From: Molossus alvarezi
Taxonomy: Eukaryota; Chordata; Mammalia; Chiroptera; Molossidae
Assembly (NCBI GenBank): GCA_037176705.1
Contig: CM073907.1
Coordinates: 10,695,001 to 10,759,000, forward strand
Reading direction: 5' to 3'
Length of the DNA: 64,000 nucleotides
Part shown: in pieces, positions 35,523 to 47,262 of the stretch
Position numbering within the stretch: the first letter of the stretch is position 1
Layout of the letters: each line of letters starts with the position of its first letter
The notes under the pieces: model-generated
The model's database searches: none
Seen by the model: the letters and a program-made list of their open reading frames with translations, nothing else
Told to the model about the DNA's origin: nothing
Position numbers and translations under genes: made by a program

Positions 35523-35795
35523 CCCTGGCCATGTGGCTCAGTTGGTTGGAGCACTGTCCTGTACACCAAAAGGTTGTGGGTTTGATTCCCAATCAGGGCC
35601 CAGTCCTAGGTGGAGGGTTTGATTCCTGGTCAGGGCATTTACTTAGGTTGAGGTTTCAATCCCTGGTCAGGACTCGTAGGGGAGGCAACCAACTGATGTT
35701 TCTCTCACATCGCTGTTTCTTTCTCTCTCTCTTTTTCTCTCTCTCTCTCTCTCTCATCAATTAAAACATATCCTCACCCAAAGATGAAAAAAAGA
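35523..35795 (+). repeat. VES-related SINE with triplicated B-box-like segment
   Basis: Head 'ccctggccatgtggctcagt', then three B-box-like motifs starting at 35579, 35616 and 35652, then a CT-rich body and 'aaaacatatcctcaccc'. The 36-37 bp spacing shows tandem duplication of the internal promoter region. Confidence 0.9.
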
Positions 35796-37074
35796 TACAG
35801 TCTTTTTTTTAATAGAGTCTTTTTCCTACAAACTCGGCATGTCAATTACAGATGGATTTCAATGCAATGGATGTGATCTTAGGCAGAGAATGTTTTCTTT
35901 CATGAAATACCGTCCATCAGAGCAGACATTATCAACGACCAGTACAGCCAGGGATACTAGGACATACTTACTACTATTTCTGCTACAATAGCAACATCTA
36001 AACTGTTACTGTAGCAGGCTGGCGACTTCGTACACGTTAGAATAAAGAGGCATTGGAATGGCCTCTACTCTTCCGAGAGAAAACCCGCACTGTGAGGGCT
36101 GCTCGCGCTGGGAGTAACTTGAGTCCCAGCGACTGAAAGGGCAGGACTAAGCCCTATTACTCAGTGATAACAGGAGCGCGAGCATCTAATTACACTCTAG
36201 CTGACTCGTAAGCCCCGAGACATGCTGAGGCCTCCATTTTCATCACGAATGCGCCAACATGCTTTCAAAATGGACTCTTCTTCCCGAAAACAGAAGCTTT
36301 GGGCCGTTTGCTAATTTTCACATCTGTCAATGACCGACAACTGGGTCTGCGGAGTCAACATTTCTCCTTGTTGACGAAGGAGCTTCCTAGGACGGTGAAC
36401 TCTGAGTGGGATTTTATGATCCAGTGCAGAAGAATCTGGAGTGACAACATAGACAGGAATATCTAATAAGGCACCCGTCCGAGAGGTTCCCTCGCCGGGG
36501 CCCCAGGGAACAAGGCCAGGCTTTGTAGCTGCACAGGACAGACAGGCTGGAGCTTCTCAGGGGGGAAAAGAAATCGATACAGTAACAGACGATGGTCCAC
36601 AAAGCTACATGTGTTTGCAGAGTTTGCACAGAGTCACATCCGGTTCCAAAGTCTGTTGAACTGAAATCTGTAACTGGGCCCCCAACACAGTATCAACTCT
36701 TATTGAACCCCCATTTTTGTTTGTTTGTCTAGGCTCGGAATATCAGTGCACAATGCCCCCCACCACCACCCAAAATAAACAAAAGCAAACTTTTTAAAAA
36801 GAAAAGCATTAAAAATTTAAGGAAACATCCAATAACTAAGAGGAATAATTGTTTAAAATTTGGGCTTTGGAAGTTTGGTCTCCCACCCACCTGCCCGCAC
36901 CTAAGGATATTAATAAAAAGACTGAAGTTATAATGTGAAAAATGTATATGAAAAGATCCCACAATGTGTACCAGCCATAGTGGTAAACAGGGTCATAACT
37001 AGCCACGAGGGTAGCTATTTCAAACACTTGAAATTATTTTAAAAACCTCTTTCCAAACAAATAGCTATCAAGTC
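35796..37074. other. Unique non-coding stretch
   Basis: No recognised repeat. It is AT-rich at 36760-37080. The frames here (36414-37027 minus) are hydrophobic and look like chance in AT-rich DNA. Confidence 0.5.
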
Positions 37075-37091
37075 AAAAAGCACATTTTATG

Positions 37092-37328
37092 CCCTGGCTG
37101 GTTTGGCTCAGCGGTAAAGCGTCGGCCTGCGGTCCAGAGAGACCCCGGTTCGGTTCCCGCTAAGGGCACGTACCTTGGTTGCAGTTTGTCCCCGGCCCTG
37201 GTTGGTCGTGCGGGTGGCAGCCACTCGATGTGTCCCTTTCGCGTCTATGTTTGTCTCTCTATCTCCCTCCCTCCCACTCTATCTGAACAAAAAATGGAAA
37301 AATGTCCTCAGGTGAGGATTAAAAAAAA
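37092..37328 (+). repeat. VES SINE, full length, young subfamily
   Basis: Head 'ccctggctggtttggctcag', B box 'ggttcggttccc', body ending in 'aaaatgtcctcaggtgagga' and poly-A. A long perfect TSD of 17 bp (aaaaagcacattttatg) lies at 37075-37091 and about 37329-37345. Confidence 0.96.
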
Positions 37329-37370
37329 AAAAAGCACATTTTATGATAACAGAAAGAGTCTAGCCTTTGG

Positions 37371-37492
37371 ACGGTGAACACACAAAGCAATATACAGCTA
37401 ATATATTATAGAATTGGACACTTGAAACGTATATAATCTCATTAAACAAATGTCACCCCAATAAGTTCGATAATATTTTTTTTTAAAAAAAG
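37371..37492 (+). repeat. L1 LINE 3' end
   Basis: The segment 'gaattggacacttgaaacg...tcaccccaataag' followed by an A/T-rich tail is the typical 3' terminus of laurasiatherian L1 elements. The rest of the element is missing, the result of 5' truncation. Confidence 0.75.
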
Positions 37493-38530
37493 CACCTTTC
37501 AAAGCAGATAGATTTCCCTAACTTGCCTTCTGTATTTCCAAAGAGGAATCGCATTCCTAAGTCCCACTCGCTCTTCCTCTTGTCTCCCAAGATGCGGAAA
37601 AAGCCACAAACGTGCTCAGTTCCTGTGATGACGGGGAAATCAGCCACCTCCTCTTTTCCCGGAGACCAAGCAGCTACCATTTGGAGGCGCAGATTCCACG
37701 TCTCCTACATTTACAACGTTCTACCAATTCAACACTCATTGCGATCAGCAAATAAATGGGGGGGGGGGGCAGGAGAGAGCTGTCTGCCGTCCTTACCTTC
37801 AACCTAAATGTTAGGAAGGCACCTGACTCAAGCATTCTACAGGAAGTACACTTCGGGATTTTTAAGGTAATAGGGAGGAGAAAATGATTTTTCTCTTTGC
37901 TGCCTAGTTGGACCTTACGGGGCGCACCCTGCCCTTCCCCTCCACCCACCCCGGCCGGGGGAGGACCACAGCTAGATGGTGCACTGGAGGTTGTTAGAGC
38001 AGATTTTCATTCTGCCAACTTCTCGCCTTCCTGTCCGCCCCGCAAACCACACCACTGAAACCCTCCATTTGTGTTTGTGTCAAATAACAGGCCCCTGAGA
38101 CGTGTCACCTTCTCTACGAGCATCACCGCCGTGCACCACAGTGACTGTGCATATCATTAACCACATGGCGCGCGCCTGTGCCCTTGAACTCGTTCGAGCA
38201 CTGTGACCCCGGGTACGAAAATATGCTCAGCCCTCATTGGTTGCACAGCATGGTTGCCAACTTTAAAGGCAACCTGACAATTTTGACGTGGTCCTTTGAG
38301 ACCGGCTTCGTTCATCTGGGTTATTATTTCCAAGACGTTTGACTTTTGATCAGATGGCAAAGTGGCTTGCCCACCTGTGACACCAACAGGTTCTTTGGAT
38401 GTGGGAAAATGTTCCTTTTTCACAGGGCCCGTGTCACAGGTGACACAAGAGGCCGCAGACAAGAATTTAAATCTGTTTGAACAGATCACCAGTCTTTTTG
38501 GCTTCATCCTTTTACTAGTAAAGTGTCATA
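37493..38530. other. Unique non-coding stretch
   Basis: It contains a (G)10 run near 37760. A 116-codon minus frame (38157-38507) has no recognised domain. Confidence 0.5.
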
Positions 38531-38540
38531 AAAAGTAAAC

Positions 38541-38861
38541 CGCCCGGCTGCTGTGGTTCAGTAGGCTGGGCATCGTCCCATGCACTGAAAGGTCACCAGT
38601 TTGATTCCCAGTCAGGGCACATGCCCGGGTTTCAGGCTCAATCTCCAGTAGGGGGCGTGCAGGGGGCAGCCCACCAATGTTACTCTCTCACATCAATGTT
38701 TCTCTCTCTCTCTCTCCATATATATACTCCATATATGTGTGTGTGTGTGTGTGTGCACATATGTATGTGTGTGTGTGTATTACATATATATATACACACA
38801 TACATATATCCTCCCCCTCTCCCCGTCTCTCTAAAAATTCAATAAAATATTCTTTAAAAAA
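38541..38861 (+). repeat. VES SINE with large internal microsatellite
   Basis: Head 'cgcccggctgctgtggttca', B box 'agtttgattccc', 'ccagtagggggcgtgcagg' and a body in which the CT tract has expanded to a CT/TA/TG compound array (38700-38812), then 'aaattcaataaa' and poly-A. A 10-bp TSD, aaaagtaaac, flanks it (38531-38540 and 38862-38871). Confidence 0.94.
38700..38812 (+). repeat. Compound CT/TA/TG microsatellite within a SINE
   Basis: Successive (CT)n, (TA)n, (TG)n, (TA)n and (CA)n tracts. They lie inside the VES body, so they arose after insertion from its CT-rich tract. Confidence 0.9.
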
Positions 38862-38871
38862 AAAAGTAAAC

Positions 38872-41166
38872 TCCTTACTAAGTTTAATAATAAATTTAAA
38901 CTAACAGCTTAAATATCAATTATTAGAGGAAAAGCTGTAAAGGTCATTGTTGCTTTTTTAAAGTCTTTTGAGAAACCAGACTAGTATTTGTTGCACGTGA
39001 CCAATGACGTACCAGCCTATAAGAAGAGTGGCCACACCCGCGCGGCTCCCTGGCAACTACAAGAATGTGATTTGGGCACTAAAAGAATGTGTCTTAACAC
39101 TTATCAGCGAGTAGTGCACTAGGCAATGCAAAGTAATCTCTAACCATGAATCCACCATCGCCGAACAATCTGAGCATGAACTAGCAGCTGCGAAAACTTC
39201 ATTGAAGCAAGTTCTGGGATAAGCTTCACGCTTAAGCATGGCTTTGGAAGCAACTTCCGTCGTCTGCCTGCGACGCCTGAAGACCATAAAAAAGGAAATG
39301 ATCTTTGCTTTATGTTTGACCAATATTATTTTCTGCTGTATTATTGTAAGTTGAATGAATTGAATGCATATACTTAGGGTACTAAGAACTCGACAAGTTG
39401 ATTTGCTTAGCTATACGACTCAACCTGAGGTCTGAAGAAAGTAGGCTTTATAAGGTGGTGGAAGTTTTATACTTGGGTTGAATGCTGTTAAGTCTTTTTT
39501 TCTTCTTAGCTCTGTGAGCAGAAGCCTCTGACCAACCCCTTCTCTGCTTTCTATGCCTCCCATCAGAACACAAAGACAGAAAGATCTCACAGTGGGAAAG
39601 TCAGAGAAGCCAGAGGTTTCACTGGGCCCATAGACAGAGGTCCCTGGACAGTGCCGCCCTGACCCACGCGCTGCCCAGCACATCTGGCACTTGGGGGACT
39701 GCGTGTGCCATGATGCAGCAGACCTGAGTGCAACGGGCTTGTACAGTGTGAGGGGAGCACGTGGGTGACCTGTGCCCTTGCCTAGAAAGGTGCTCATCAT
39801 GTTTTTCTATTTTTTTATTTTTAAAAAAGCATGTGAAGGAGCCCTTGGGTGTTATTTGTCCCTCCCTGTCCTGGTGACCAGTCCCTCCATAGGGTTGTGA
39901 CAGAGCTGCAGGGAGAATACCATAACTTCCCCCCAGGTGCATATATGGGGAAGCCTGTCTCAAATTCAGTTTGTGCCGTGCAAAGGTCCTGTGGCGCATG
40001 GGTCAGGGCGGCATTGTCCAGGGACCCGAGAGAATCTCACTTTCTTCCTCTGTCACCTGTCCCAGCCCCTCCCAAACCTGAACAGGGCAAAGCCTCCGGT
40101 CCCTTCACAGAGTATCCTCAGGGGACAAAGTCCCAGAACGCAAGCCATAGAAACTCAACTGTTAATATACATTTTCTCTGGCTAAGTCACAGATATTAAC
40201 TGTTAGCAGATGGATTATACCCAAAGTCAATCAAGGCTGTTTTCGGTGTATGGCTTTCCTTTTGCTCTGAGACCCAGGGCCCCCTGTCTGAATATCTCCC
40301 TCCGATGGTGCCTGCCCACAGACACCCACTCAGCAAAGTGGAGGACGCCCCCCCCCCTAAGGCCATGGAAGAACCCCTGGGTTACCTGCCCTCCTGGTCA
40401 CAAGATTTAAGAACACATGCCCTGTCTAGCCTGTTTTATTCAGCTGAAAGATCATCCAACTTTAAAAACCCTTTTCCAATTTAAAAAACTCCATCAATGG
40501 CGTAATTTTAAAGGTCCACTTTAAAAGTCACGGTTGCATATAATTACATTTAAAAAATGGCACATCACCTTCTCCACGAGGCACAGACTTTTCCATTGTC
40601 AAATGAGAGACACCTGTCTCCTTCCGAGAGGACTAAGAGTCAGGGGGTGAACCTCCAGGAGAGGTACATGCCACACTCAGCCGCAGAAGCTGGATTTGGG
40701 AGACACGCTACATACGTAGTGAACATGGTTATGCTATACATGAAGGTAGTGGGGTTTTGCCTTAAAAAAAAAAAAAAAAAAAAAAAACCAACAAATTTAA
40801 AAATAACCGGCTAGCCAGCTGACATCAACTTTATCACCCCATGGTTCCAACTGGAAAAAAAATGTCACAGACACAATTGTCCAGGCCCAGAACAATGCGT
40901 TCTTGTAAACAGAGTGAGGACTTTTTTTTTTTTTTTTTTTTTTTTTCCTTTTCAAAGATAAATAAAGAAGGCATAACCTAGAAATGGTATAAGTTCTTAC
41001 GCACAAAGATAAAAGTTGGCGATCGTGATGTGCGAGGCTTGAGGGCTGGCCTGTTTGTCTTTCCATTTAGACAGAGGTAAAAGAACAGGAAAGGGAGTCA
41101 GCCCCGAGGCCTCAGGCTCCCTTCTGTCGTGGGCACGGCTCACCTTCAGACACTTAAAAAACAAGA
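38872..41166. other. Unique stretch with poly-A and poly-T runs
   Basis: An A-run at about 40762-40785 and a T-run at 40922-40946 lie 140 bases apart in inverted relation. No source gene is recognised for either. 38990-39330 is CpG-bearing and conserved-looking but not identified. Confidence 0.5.
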
Positions 41167-41660
41167 GCCTTGGCCGAGTGGCTCAGGTGCCTGGGGCATG
41201 GTCCTGTACACCAGAAAAAGGTTGTGGGTTTGATTCCCATCATGGCACATACCTGGGTTGAGGATCTGATTCCCAGTCAGGGCGTGTACAGGAGGCAACT
41301 GATCAATGTTTCTTTTTATGTTTTTAATCCTCACCCGAGGATATTTTTACATTTATCTTCAGACAGAGTGGGAGGGAGAGAGAGAGAAACATTGATGTGA
41401 GAGAGATGCATCGATTGGCTGCCACCCCCACGACCCCAACTGGGGCTGGGGACGAACCACAACCAAGGTACATGCCCTTGGCCAGAATCGAACCCGGGAC
41501 TCCCTGGTCTGTGGGCCAATGCTCTAACCCCTGAGCCAAACCGGCCAGGGCGATCGATGTTTCTTTCATGTCGATGTTTCTCTCTCCCCTTCTTCTCTCT
41601 CTAGACTTGGTGAGCATATCCTTGGGCGAGGATAAAAAAGAAGAAGAAAAAGAAAAAAAG
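41167..41660 (+). repeat. VES-related SINE split by a nested VES
   Basis: The left part is 41167-41315 (head 'gccttggccgagtggctcag', two B-box-like motifs). The right part is 41552-41660 ('tcgatgtttctctctcccc' and a purine tail). The interruption at 41316-41551 is an inverted VES copy, so this element is the older of the two. Confidence 0.9.
41316..41551 (-). repeat. VES SINE nested in an older SINE, minus strand
   Basis: The inverted head 'ctgagccaaaccggccaggg' is at the right edge. The TSD pair gatcaatgtttcttt / gatcgatgtttcttt (41301-41315, 41552-41566) lies inside the host SINE body. Confidence 0.95.
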
Positions 41661-44097
41661 CCACTGAAAAGCTAGTTTCTAAGTTAAAAGTTAGAGGAAA
41701 TAATATCTTACTGACTCCTGAGCACAAATTCTTTAATCGCTTTAATCAATTCACATAGATGCTAGAAGTAACTCGTGAGAAACAGCAAGGAATAAACATG
41801 GGGTCCACTGCTTTGTCAGAGAAGAAGGACGAAGGGAGAAGGGAAAGAATGGAGAAGGGGAAAAAGGAAGAAGGAGGAGGAGGAAAAGAAAGGAAGGAAG
41901 AAGAAGAAGAAAGGAAGGTAAGAAGGAAAAAAATATCAGACAGAAGAAGAAAAAGAAAAAGAATAGAGAGGGACGTCTCACACAGAGGTGACCGGACCCG
42001 TCTACCCAGCCTCCATGCTGAGCACCTGCCTCGGGGCCCTGGGGAGACAGTCCCTCATCGCCCTCTGGGACTGTCAGGGACCACCAGCACTGAGCCCCAG
42101 TCCAGGCCAAGCAGTAAACAGACACTATGAAGAATTACTCAAACTGCAAAGTTGACATCATTATTTACATGCAATCAGGGAAAAGATTCCCCCGACAGAG
42201 GAGGCTTGTTTGAGATAAACGCCTTAAACATCCTTTCGGGGAAGAGACGGACATTATACGTAAACAGACACGGGCATCTCTGAGCAAAAGCCACCTCCGG
42301 TAAGTGACAGGCTCCGGGAACAGGAAGACAGCTTGTGATGTAAAAGACAACAGGACACATCTCCCCTCGGGCCTTCCACTGGTCCAGCTCCTGACTCGGA
42401 GCGTGGCTCTGCCTTCCCTTCGAGGGGAGAACCCTTCAACTCCACCAGCACCATCCCCCATATCCAAGATGCTCCCCTGAACCCCAGGATTAGGGGTGAG
42501 CAGGATCCCTCATGTTTTGGGCCCAACAGCTGACGCTTTCGGGGGGGTGCAGTGAACATTTGCTCCTGAAAAAGCCCCTCAATACAGCGTGGGCCACCCA
42601 GTACTCCTTTGCTATCACACAGCCGCCACTAATCTGATCACCAACAAGAGAAAGATCCCAAAAGAAAAATGCCAAGTCATCATTCGAATGTGACCTGGGG
42701 ATCCAGGAGCAAATCTGAGAACCCCACCCGAAGACGACACCTTGAGAATCATTCCCATCTCTCTGCCGCGCCTGATGTCCTCTTCAGATGAAATGTTCCC
42801 GGACCACACATGGCCTCCGGGTACACGTACAAAATAGACGTAACTCATTCAAAACACAGGCACGTCCCCCTCCCAGGAGCTGCCGGCTGAGCATCCCAAT
42901 TCTTCCCTTCTGAGCTGAAGATACGAGAAGTGTCTAGAGAGTCTTTCCTGGAACCTGTTTCAGTTGGAAGCACACCTGGGGTGAAGGTGAGGGGTGATCT
43001 TTTTCAGGATCAATACAAACAGTATATTCGAGGTCCCTTTTCTGAGCATCCCAGTGAAAGTGGGGGGAGGGCTGTGTAGCTTTTCATTTGGGTTATAAAA
43101 AGCAAAGCTGTCTTTAACACCTTCTGGATTGAGTCCACCTGACATCTGTGCGCCGGTGAGGTGGGTGGCTTTGTGAGTGACAGTGCTGGGATTCGTTTGA
43201 AGGCATTAAATCTGGGAAGGCTGTGAGGGCCCTCTCTCCCCACGGCCCTGGCAAAGCAAGGCAGGAAAGTCAGGTTGGCACGGAGCAGCCGGGATGGTGC
43301 CTTTCCCTCCTCTGCTGACCAGGCGGCGACAGAAAAGGACAGCAAGCGGACAGCCCTGCACCCTGGCAGCATGTGGCATCCGTCTGCTGGGCCATGACTC
43401 CTCCCCGGGAGCCAGGACGGGAGCCCTCCCCAACACCCTCCACCCTGGGTCTCATGACCAGCCACTAACGCTACTGATGGATCCCGGGCACCCTGGTGGA
43501 TGGCTAAATGGCACAGCAGGCTTACGGGTGTCATCAACAACCAGAAATAGTGCCATTTCAATCCGGAACCCAGGCTTTGGGCTGTCCTCCTAATGACTTA
43601 CAGGAAAAGGTTAGGAAGGCAGCAGGCAGGGAGAGAGGTCACATTCCACAGGGTGCCCTCTAAGCGCCCAGCACACTGTCCTGTGGTCCAGGCACCTGCT
43701 TGATCTTCTTGTGACCAGGGACATGGCCTGGCCACTGGCCAGAGAGCAATGTCCTGCGCCAAACTTCTCTACACAAGCCCTCGGAGTGAAACACATACCC
43801 AAACCTGGACAGTTTCCCCAACGCAAATAGAAGAGAGGCGTTTGCTCACTACATTAAAGAGTCAACACGGAGATCACCCATGTTCTCACGTTCCACACTC
43901 GGCCACCTGGGCCCTTCCCTTCAGCGAGCAGCTTTCTTTTTAAGTGGGTGATCTATTCGGAAAAGTCCAGAGGTTTTTGTCCTTCTTCATTAAAAAACAA
44001 TTTTTTTTTAACTTCCTGTTAATAATTAAACCCCAGAGGAAGGATCGCTTGTGACAACGATCATTATTCTGAGTCTGCTTCGGGGAGCCAAGGACCC
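41661..44097. other. Unique stretch beginning with a polypurine tract
   Basis: 41818-41972 is almost pure A/G (GAA/GGA-rich), so the 123-codon frame there is low complexity. The rest is moderately GC-rich with no recognised exon; the 183-codon minus frame at 43010-43561 has no known domain. Confidence 0.5.
41818..41972 (+). repeat. Polypurine low-complexity tract
   Basis: Irregular GAA, GGA and GAAA units with almost no pyrimidines on the plus strand. Such tracts can form triplex (H-DNA) structures. Confidence 0.85.
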
Positions 44098-44460
44098 ACA
44101 ATGAGAGACTGCTCCACATCGGTCAGGACAGCTAAAATAAAAAGTAGTGGCAGGACCCGAGGCAGGAGAGGCTATGGAGGAGCTGGGTCACTCACCTACT
44201 GCTAGTGGTTATGCCACATGGAACAGCCCTTCTGGAAAACAGTTTGGCAGCTTAGAGATGGAGAAGAGGCTAGTTGTAAGCAGGGGTTAAGGAGGGGGTA
44301 GACGTAGGGGAAGTGTTGTGGATATAACAGGGTAGTGGGAGATACCTTGAGCTGATGAAAAGTTCTCTATCTTGACGGTGCAAATGTCAATATCCTGGTT
44401 GTGACATTATAACACAGTTTTACAAAATGTTACTATTGGGGGAAACTGATACATGGGAAT
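44098..44460 (+). repeat. Old L1 LINE fragment, internally deleted
   Basis: The left part resembles the end of L1 ORF2 ('agctggg..', 'ctggaaaacagtttggcagc'). The right part is 3' UTR-like ('gtcaatatcctggttgtgac', 'actattgggggaaactgata'). The junction near 44260 skips sequence normally between them. It is an ancient L1M-type relic. Confidence 0.7.
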
Positions 44461-44462
44461 CT

Positions 44463-44538
44463 TTTCTCTTTCTCTCTCTCTCTCTCTTTCTCTCTCTCCC
44501 TCCCTCCCTCTCTCTCTCTCTCCCTCTCTTTCTTTCTT
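44463..44538 (+). repeat. (CT)n/(CCCT)n low-complexity tract
   Basis: A polypyrimidine tract directly left of an inverted SINE. A VES tail or body tract on this strand would be purine-rich, so this is not part of that SINE. It is a separate expansion. Confidence 0.8.
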
Positions 44539-44692
44539 TTTACTGATTTGAGAGAAAGATAAACATCTATCTGTTGTTCCACTTATTTATGCATTCATTG
44601 GTTGATTCTTCTATGTGCCCTGACCAGGAATCAAACTCACAACCTTGGCATACTGAATGATGCTCTAACCAACCAAACTACCCAGCCAGGGC
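44539..44692 (-). repeat. Old VES SINE, minus strand
   Basis: The inverted head (…aaactacccagccagggc) is at the right edge, with B-box complement 'gaatcaaactcacaacc' and a diverged body ending in 'actgatttgagagaaag'. It is degraded and old. Confidence 0.8.
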
Positions 44693-45137
44693 CTCTCTGT
44701 ATTATTTCTTATAATTGCATATGAATCAACAATTATCTCAAAAAATTGTTTTTAATTCAATGGATAAAAACGTCTTTCAACAACGATTCAGTGAACTTGT
44801 CAGCCTATGCAAACAGACAGCTTCTTCCAAATCCTATCATTCCCTGATGGCGGCCTCCGCCCAGGTGTTACCACTTCATCAGGTAGTCACAGCTCCAAAG
44901 ACGTTTATTTCTGAGTCTTGCTTTAGAGAGCCCATCTTTCAGCTAAACTGCATTCCTAGCAAAAGGGCTATTTCAGTTACAACAGTTGAGGATTTGATAC
45001 TATGAAAACAATAAACGAAAGGAAGAACTCAAAAATAAGCAACCCCGGTCATCAGCACAAAAGAATGTCTAGGCCAATTATTGAGCAACTTTTCGAAGGA
45101 ACTAGACTATGTTAAACTAAAAGAATGCCTATCCAAG
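44693..45137. other. Unique non-coding spacer
   Basis: The 96-codon frame at 44715-45005 has no recognised motif. The sequence is AT-rich. Confidence 0.45.
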
Positions 45138-45492
45138 GCATGTTTATTGCAGGGTTATTTGTACTACTAAAACACTGGAAACCACCAAAATGCCTAATTT
45201 GGAGAGATTAGAGAAATTGTGCCGATCATTCTAGCATTACGCAATGGTTAAAAATAACCAGGTCGATCCACAGGTACTGACAGTGAGTGGCAATAGAGGT
45301 AAATTATTCCGCTGAAACGAGGTACGAGCAATGAAAAAGAATGATCCCATTTCAGTCTTTAAAACTATATATTAGCATATGTGCATATATGATATAAATA
45401 AATGAAACAGTATTTTCAAAGTTGTTTGTAATGAAGACTTGAGGGAGCGACATGGGGACATGGGCAGGTAAAGGAGAGATGACTTGAGACAT
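45138..45492 (+). repeat. Old L1 LINE 3' fragment
   Basis: 'gtttattgcagggttatttgtac', 'aaacactggaaaccaccaaaatgcc' and 'caatgg..aaaaataa' in this order follow the C-terminal ORF2/3' UTR pattern of ancient L1 elements. It is heavily diverged. Confidence 0.65.
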
Positions 45493-45918
45493 TTTAAATG
45501 TATTCTTGTTGTAAAAAAAAAAAATCGGAACACAAATTTAGATTTCTATCAACCAATTGCGCTCAAAATAAGATGTGTTTTCCACTTAATTCAACTGGAT
45601 TTAAAAGGGGGGGGGCACTTCCTTTCATATCATCCCAAAATGCATGGATAGATTCAGGGTTTTGTCCATATCTGCCACTCCTTCAATAGTGACCAGACAG
45701 ACCAAGGACTCAGTCTTTCAAGGCACTCAACGTATTAACAGGACAGTCACTGGCTCCCATAGGTTTGAGAAATGCTGTTAGGAACATACACCAGAAGGGA
45801 ATATAGAAATCAGCCTTTTCTTGGCCAGTGCATATGGAAAGAGACCAAGGCATGGGCTACTATGTTACCACCGTCACAGTGGTCTGCTACTATGTAATTC
45901 CCAGTCATGTGCTACTAT
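45493..45918. other. Unique non-coding spacer
   Basis: It contains an A11 run (45512-45523) and a G9 run (about 45607-45615). A short imperfect duplication of 'gctactatgt' recurs at 45857, 45887 and 45911. Confidence 0.5.
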
Positions 45919-46057
45919 GTTACCCCTCAGTTTCCCCATCTGTAAAGTAGGCAATACAGCATTTACCTAGAGAGCTTGAAGATCAAACAAATTAATATCT
46001 GTAAAGCACTTAGGATGGTATCTCACACAGAAAAGGTTTCTATAACTATTTCTTGAG
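45919..46057 (+). repeat. MIR SINE relic
   Basis: 'cctcagtttccccatctgtaaagtaggcaa...taaagcacttaggatggta' follows the MIR core-to-3' order (cctcagtttccccatctgtaaaatggg...tgtaaagcgcttagaacagtg). Confidence 0.75.
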
Positions 46058-46090
46058 TAAAAGACATTAAAAAAAAAAAAAAAGCCAAAG

Positions 46091-46343
46091 GCCCTGGCAG
46101 GGCGACTCAGTTGGTTGGGTGTCGCCTTGTACACCAAGAGGTTGCTGGTTCGATTCCCTGTCAGAGTACATACCTAGGTTATGGGCTCGGTTCCCAGTCA
46201 GGCATGTATGGGAGGCAACCGATCAATGTTTGTCTCTCACACTGATGTTTCTCTCTCTCTCTTTCTCCCCCTCCCTTCTCAAATCAATAAAAAACATATC
46301 CTCAGGTGAAGATTATACACACCCACACACACACACACATATA
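46091..46343 (+). repeat. VES-related SINE with two B-box-like segments
   Basis: Head 'gccctggcagggcgactcag', 'ggttcgattccctg' and 'gctcggttcccagtc', then body, 'aaaacatatcctcagg' and a (CA)n-rich tail. The flanks 'aaaagccaaag' and 'aaaagcaaaag' are a near-perfect TSD. Confidence 0.92.
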
Positions 46344-47224
46344 TAAAAGCAAAAGTCTACATTAATCCTTAAAAGGAATTCTTTCAAACAGCCCAAATTT
46401 TACAACACTCCGTTTTACAATGAACTGCGTTTTCAAAGCCATTCCGGTCCGTGAGGTGCTCACTTGTGCTGGGTTACATAACCCACCAAAAACTTCCTCT
46501 CCTGGGAATTTCCAGAACCTCGCGGCACAGCCAAAACACACTGACCTTGACGACACTGTTCCTGAACAGAGCGGACGCACCGAACGCTGACTGATGTGAC
46601 TGCTCCGTACCCAGCACTCGCTGCTGAATGTCCCCACGCTCACCTGTCCGACCCGGATGCTGGGGAGCAGGATCTGTACTTTTTCATCTTCCTGCACACG
46701 GGTCTGGGTGCCCGGAGCATGCACACACGACTGCTCTTCTGCTCGCGTGGTGTTCTGTCTATTCATCAGCAGAGAGACAGCTGCTTTGAGGGTGGGGAGG
46801 GGGTTTTGCCATTGTTTTCAACAGACACAGAACTGCCCACGTGCTAACTTCCAGAGACTCTGCAGTGATCAGTCATGGGAAATCGCATGAAAACGGTCAC
46901 TGCCAGGGATGCGACACGTGGCTACGGTGGCTCCCCCTGCAGGGCCACTACCAGCCATCGCTAGGACATTCGGAAAGGGGCTCAAAGCAGGACAGACCCA
47001 CAGGGGATGCCATCAGAAGGGAGCAACCTCACCTGCTTACTCCACCAACCGGAACGAACTCGGGTACACGGCCAGAGTCCCAGCACCAGCCCTTGGCCAC
47101 TAGCGCAGGGCCATCCCCATGCCGCCGTGTGCTCCCTGGACAACGCCCTTCCCACTGTGGAGGAGCCTGAGGACTAGACAGATGCAGAGAGCCTGGGCCC
47201 ACGACAGCAAGTCCTGGTCCGTGT

Positions 47225-47262
47225 GTCTGGGTCTCAGTTTCCTCACCTGTGACATGCTGGGG
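47225..47262 (+). repeat. MIR core relic
   Basis: 'tctgggtctcagtttcctcacctgtgacat' is the MIR core with the usual order. It is short. Confidence 0.6.

Noticed and set aside
39057..39323. 88-codon minus-strand frame in CpG-bearing DNA
   Set aside because: Somewhat protein-like, but without a recognised motif or clear splice sites. Evidence is weaker than for the frames reported.
43010..43561. 183-codon minus-strand frame
   Set aside because: No recognised domain, and open frames on the opposite strand in the same GC-rich DNA indicate compositional openness.
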